5,133 nucleotides of DNA from Bacilli bacterium (lineage in GTDB: Bacteria > Bacillota_I > Bacilli_A > RFN20 > CAG-288), in the NCBI GenBank assembly GCA_028707375.1, contig JAQWCB010000071.1, positions 1-5,133 on the forward strand, given 5' to 3'. Below are positions 4,549 to 5,133 of the stretch, piece after piece. The stretch's first letter is position 1. Each line of letters begins with the position of its first letter. The notes below the pieces were generated by a model. The model had not been told where the DNA came from. It saw only the letters and a list, made by a program, of their open reading frames with translations, and searched no databases. The position numbers and the translations under genes were made by a program.

Positions 4549-5133
4549 GTAGTGTGTTTCTGGCTCAGTCTTGTTGATAATTCGTTTAATATTTGTGCGA
4601 TGCATAAATATGATAAAAACAGCATAGACAAACATATAAATACTATAAACATATGAACTGTCGAATTTATAACCCTGACCGAAGAGAAAAGACCATTCAA
4701 ATACCTGAGGATAAAAGACAACAAAGAGGGAATAAATAAAACCAAATATAACGATAAATATCGATCCGATGCTAACTCGTTTAGTCAAGAAAAAAACCAA
4801 AAGAAAAACAGGTAGACCGACAATAAGTAACATGGGATTGGTAGCAGTAACAAAGCCAACGTAGCAACTTACGGCTTTACCGCCTTTAAATCCGTGATAC
4901 AAAGGGAAGGTGTGCCCGAGTGCAGCCCCGAATCCGGCAGTATAATAGATGAAAGAAACGGGAATGTCTGCTGGAATCAAACTGGCGATGGGAGTGAATC
5001 GGCAAAGAGCAAACCATATCCATATTGGAATGATGCATTTAAGAGCATCAAGAAAAATAACTAAATATGCGCCCTTTTTTCCAGTGGCACGTCCAACATT
5101 TGTCCCTCCGGCGTTTCCGCTTCCCACTTCATA
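4525..5133 (-). CDS. plsY: Acyl-phosphate glycerol-3-phosphate acyltransferase PlsY (5' truncated)
   Basis: PlsY is an integral membrane enzyme that transfers an acyl group from acyl-phosphate to glycerol-3-phosphate, making lysophosphatidic acid, the first committed phospholipid step; PlsX usually supplies the acyl-phosphate. The frame is open through the right end, where YEVGSGNAGGTN is visible. A GTG at 5125-5127 lies inside conserved motif 1 and is not the start; about 35-40 N-terminal residues with the first helix are missing. The 202 visible residues contain motif 1 (GSGNAGGTNVGRATGKKG), motif 2 (GHTFPLYHGFKGGKAV, near residues 73-88) and the motif 3 region LTKRVSIGSI (near 116-125). 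Near the end is the family block HRTNIKRI..KTEPE, then a basic tail. Several hydrophobic helices alternate between these motifs. GGKAVSC replaces the more frequent GGKGVAT, an ordinary variation. It converges with yneF across a shared terminator. Confidence 0.97.
   Translation of the reverse strand, partial: YEVGSGNAGGTNVGRATGKKGAYLVIFLDALKCIIPIWIWFALCRFTPIASLIPADIPVSFIYYTAGFGAALGHTFPLYHGFKGGKAVSCYVGFVTATNPMLLIVGLPVFLLVFFLTKRVSIGSIFIVIFGFIYSLFVVFYPQVFEWSFLFGQGYKFDSSYVYSIYMFVYAVFIIFMHRTNIKRIINKTEPETHYKKGTKKD

Noticed and set aside
4515..4745. Minus-strand ORF of 76 codons
   Set aside because: It is an alternate-frame shadow of plsY with no start signal.
5125..5127. GTG as the start of plsY
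   Set aside because: It falls within conserved motif 1 and the frame stays open to the window end; PlsY needs its first membrane helix upstream.
1..5133. Mycoplasma genetic code (TGA = Trp)
   Set aside because: aspS and plsY end at TGA at the expected family ends, and tryptophans in conserved positions use TGG.

Overview
This is a housekeeping stretch of a low-GC, Gram-positive-type bacterial genome. It holds seven protein genes, five complete and two cut by the window ends. I see no mobile element, CRISPR array, RNA gene or defence system. The gene set (CshB-type helicase, YneF/UPF0154, PlsY, IspG, zinc-ribbon L33) points to Bacillota or the Mollicutes-related Bacilli. The elongation factor P loop (NKTAMR instead of PGKG) resembles, from memory, sequences of Mollicutes and Erysipelotrichia. 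TGA is used as a stop (aspS, plsY) and tryptophan is coded by TGG, so this is genetic code 11, not the Mycoplasma code 4. IspG implies isoprenoid synthesis by the MEP pathway.

Layout. Bases 1-18 are not genomic: they match the end of the Illumina TruSeq read-2 adapter, so the window starts at a contig end with untrimmed adapter. From 19 come the C-terminal third of aspS and, overlapping it by ATGA, a complete DEAD-box helicase (cshB-like), both on +. A perfect hairpin with A and T tracts separates cshB from the convergent ispG (-). A 309-base intergenic region follows, AT-rich and with several inverted repeats, from which ispG (-) and rpmG (+) diverge. Then come rpmG, a terminator-like hairpin, efp, a strong terminator and yneF, all on +. 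A bidirectional terminator separates yneF from convergent plsY (-), whose N-terminus lies beyond the right end.

How the genes fit together. Four serve translation or RNA handling: aspS charges tRNA-Asp, cshB remodels RNA, rpmG is a 50S protein, and efp rescues ribosomes at polyproline. ispG (isoprenoid precursors) and plsY (first acylation of glycerol-3-phosphate) serve lipid and envelope synthesis. yneF is a small membrane protein of unknown role.

The points most worth a second look are the EF-P loop lacking the modifiable lysine, altered active-site-region motifs in AspRS (SNPFT and SSGS), a helicase with a DEGD box and eroded RNA-contact motifs, and the structured ispG/rpmG intergenic region. 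None amounts to a new system.
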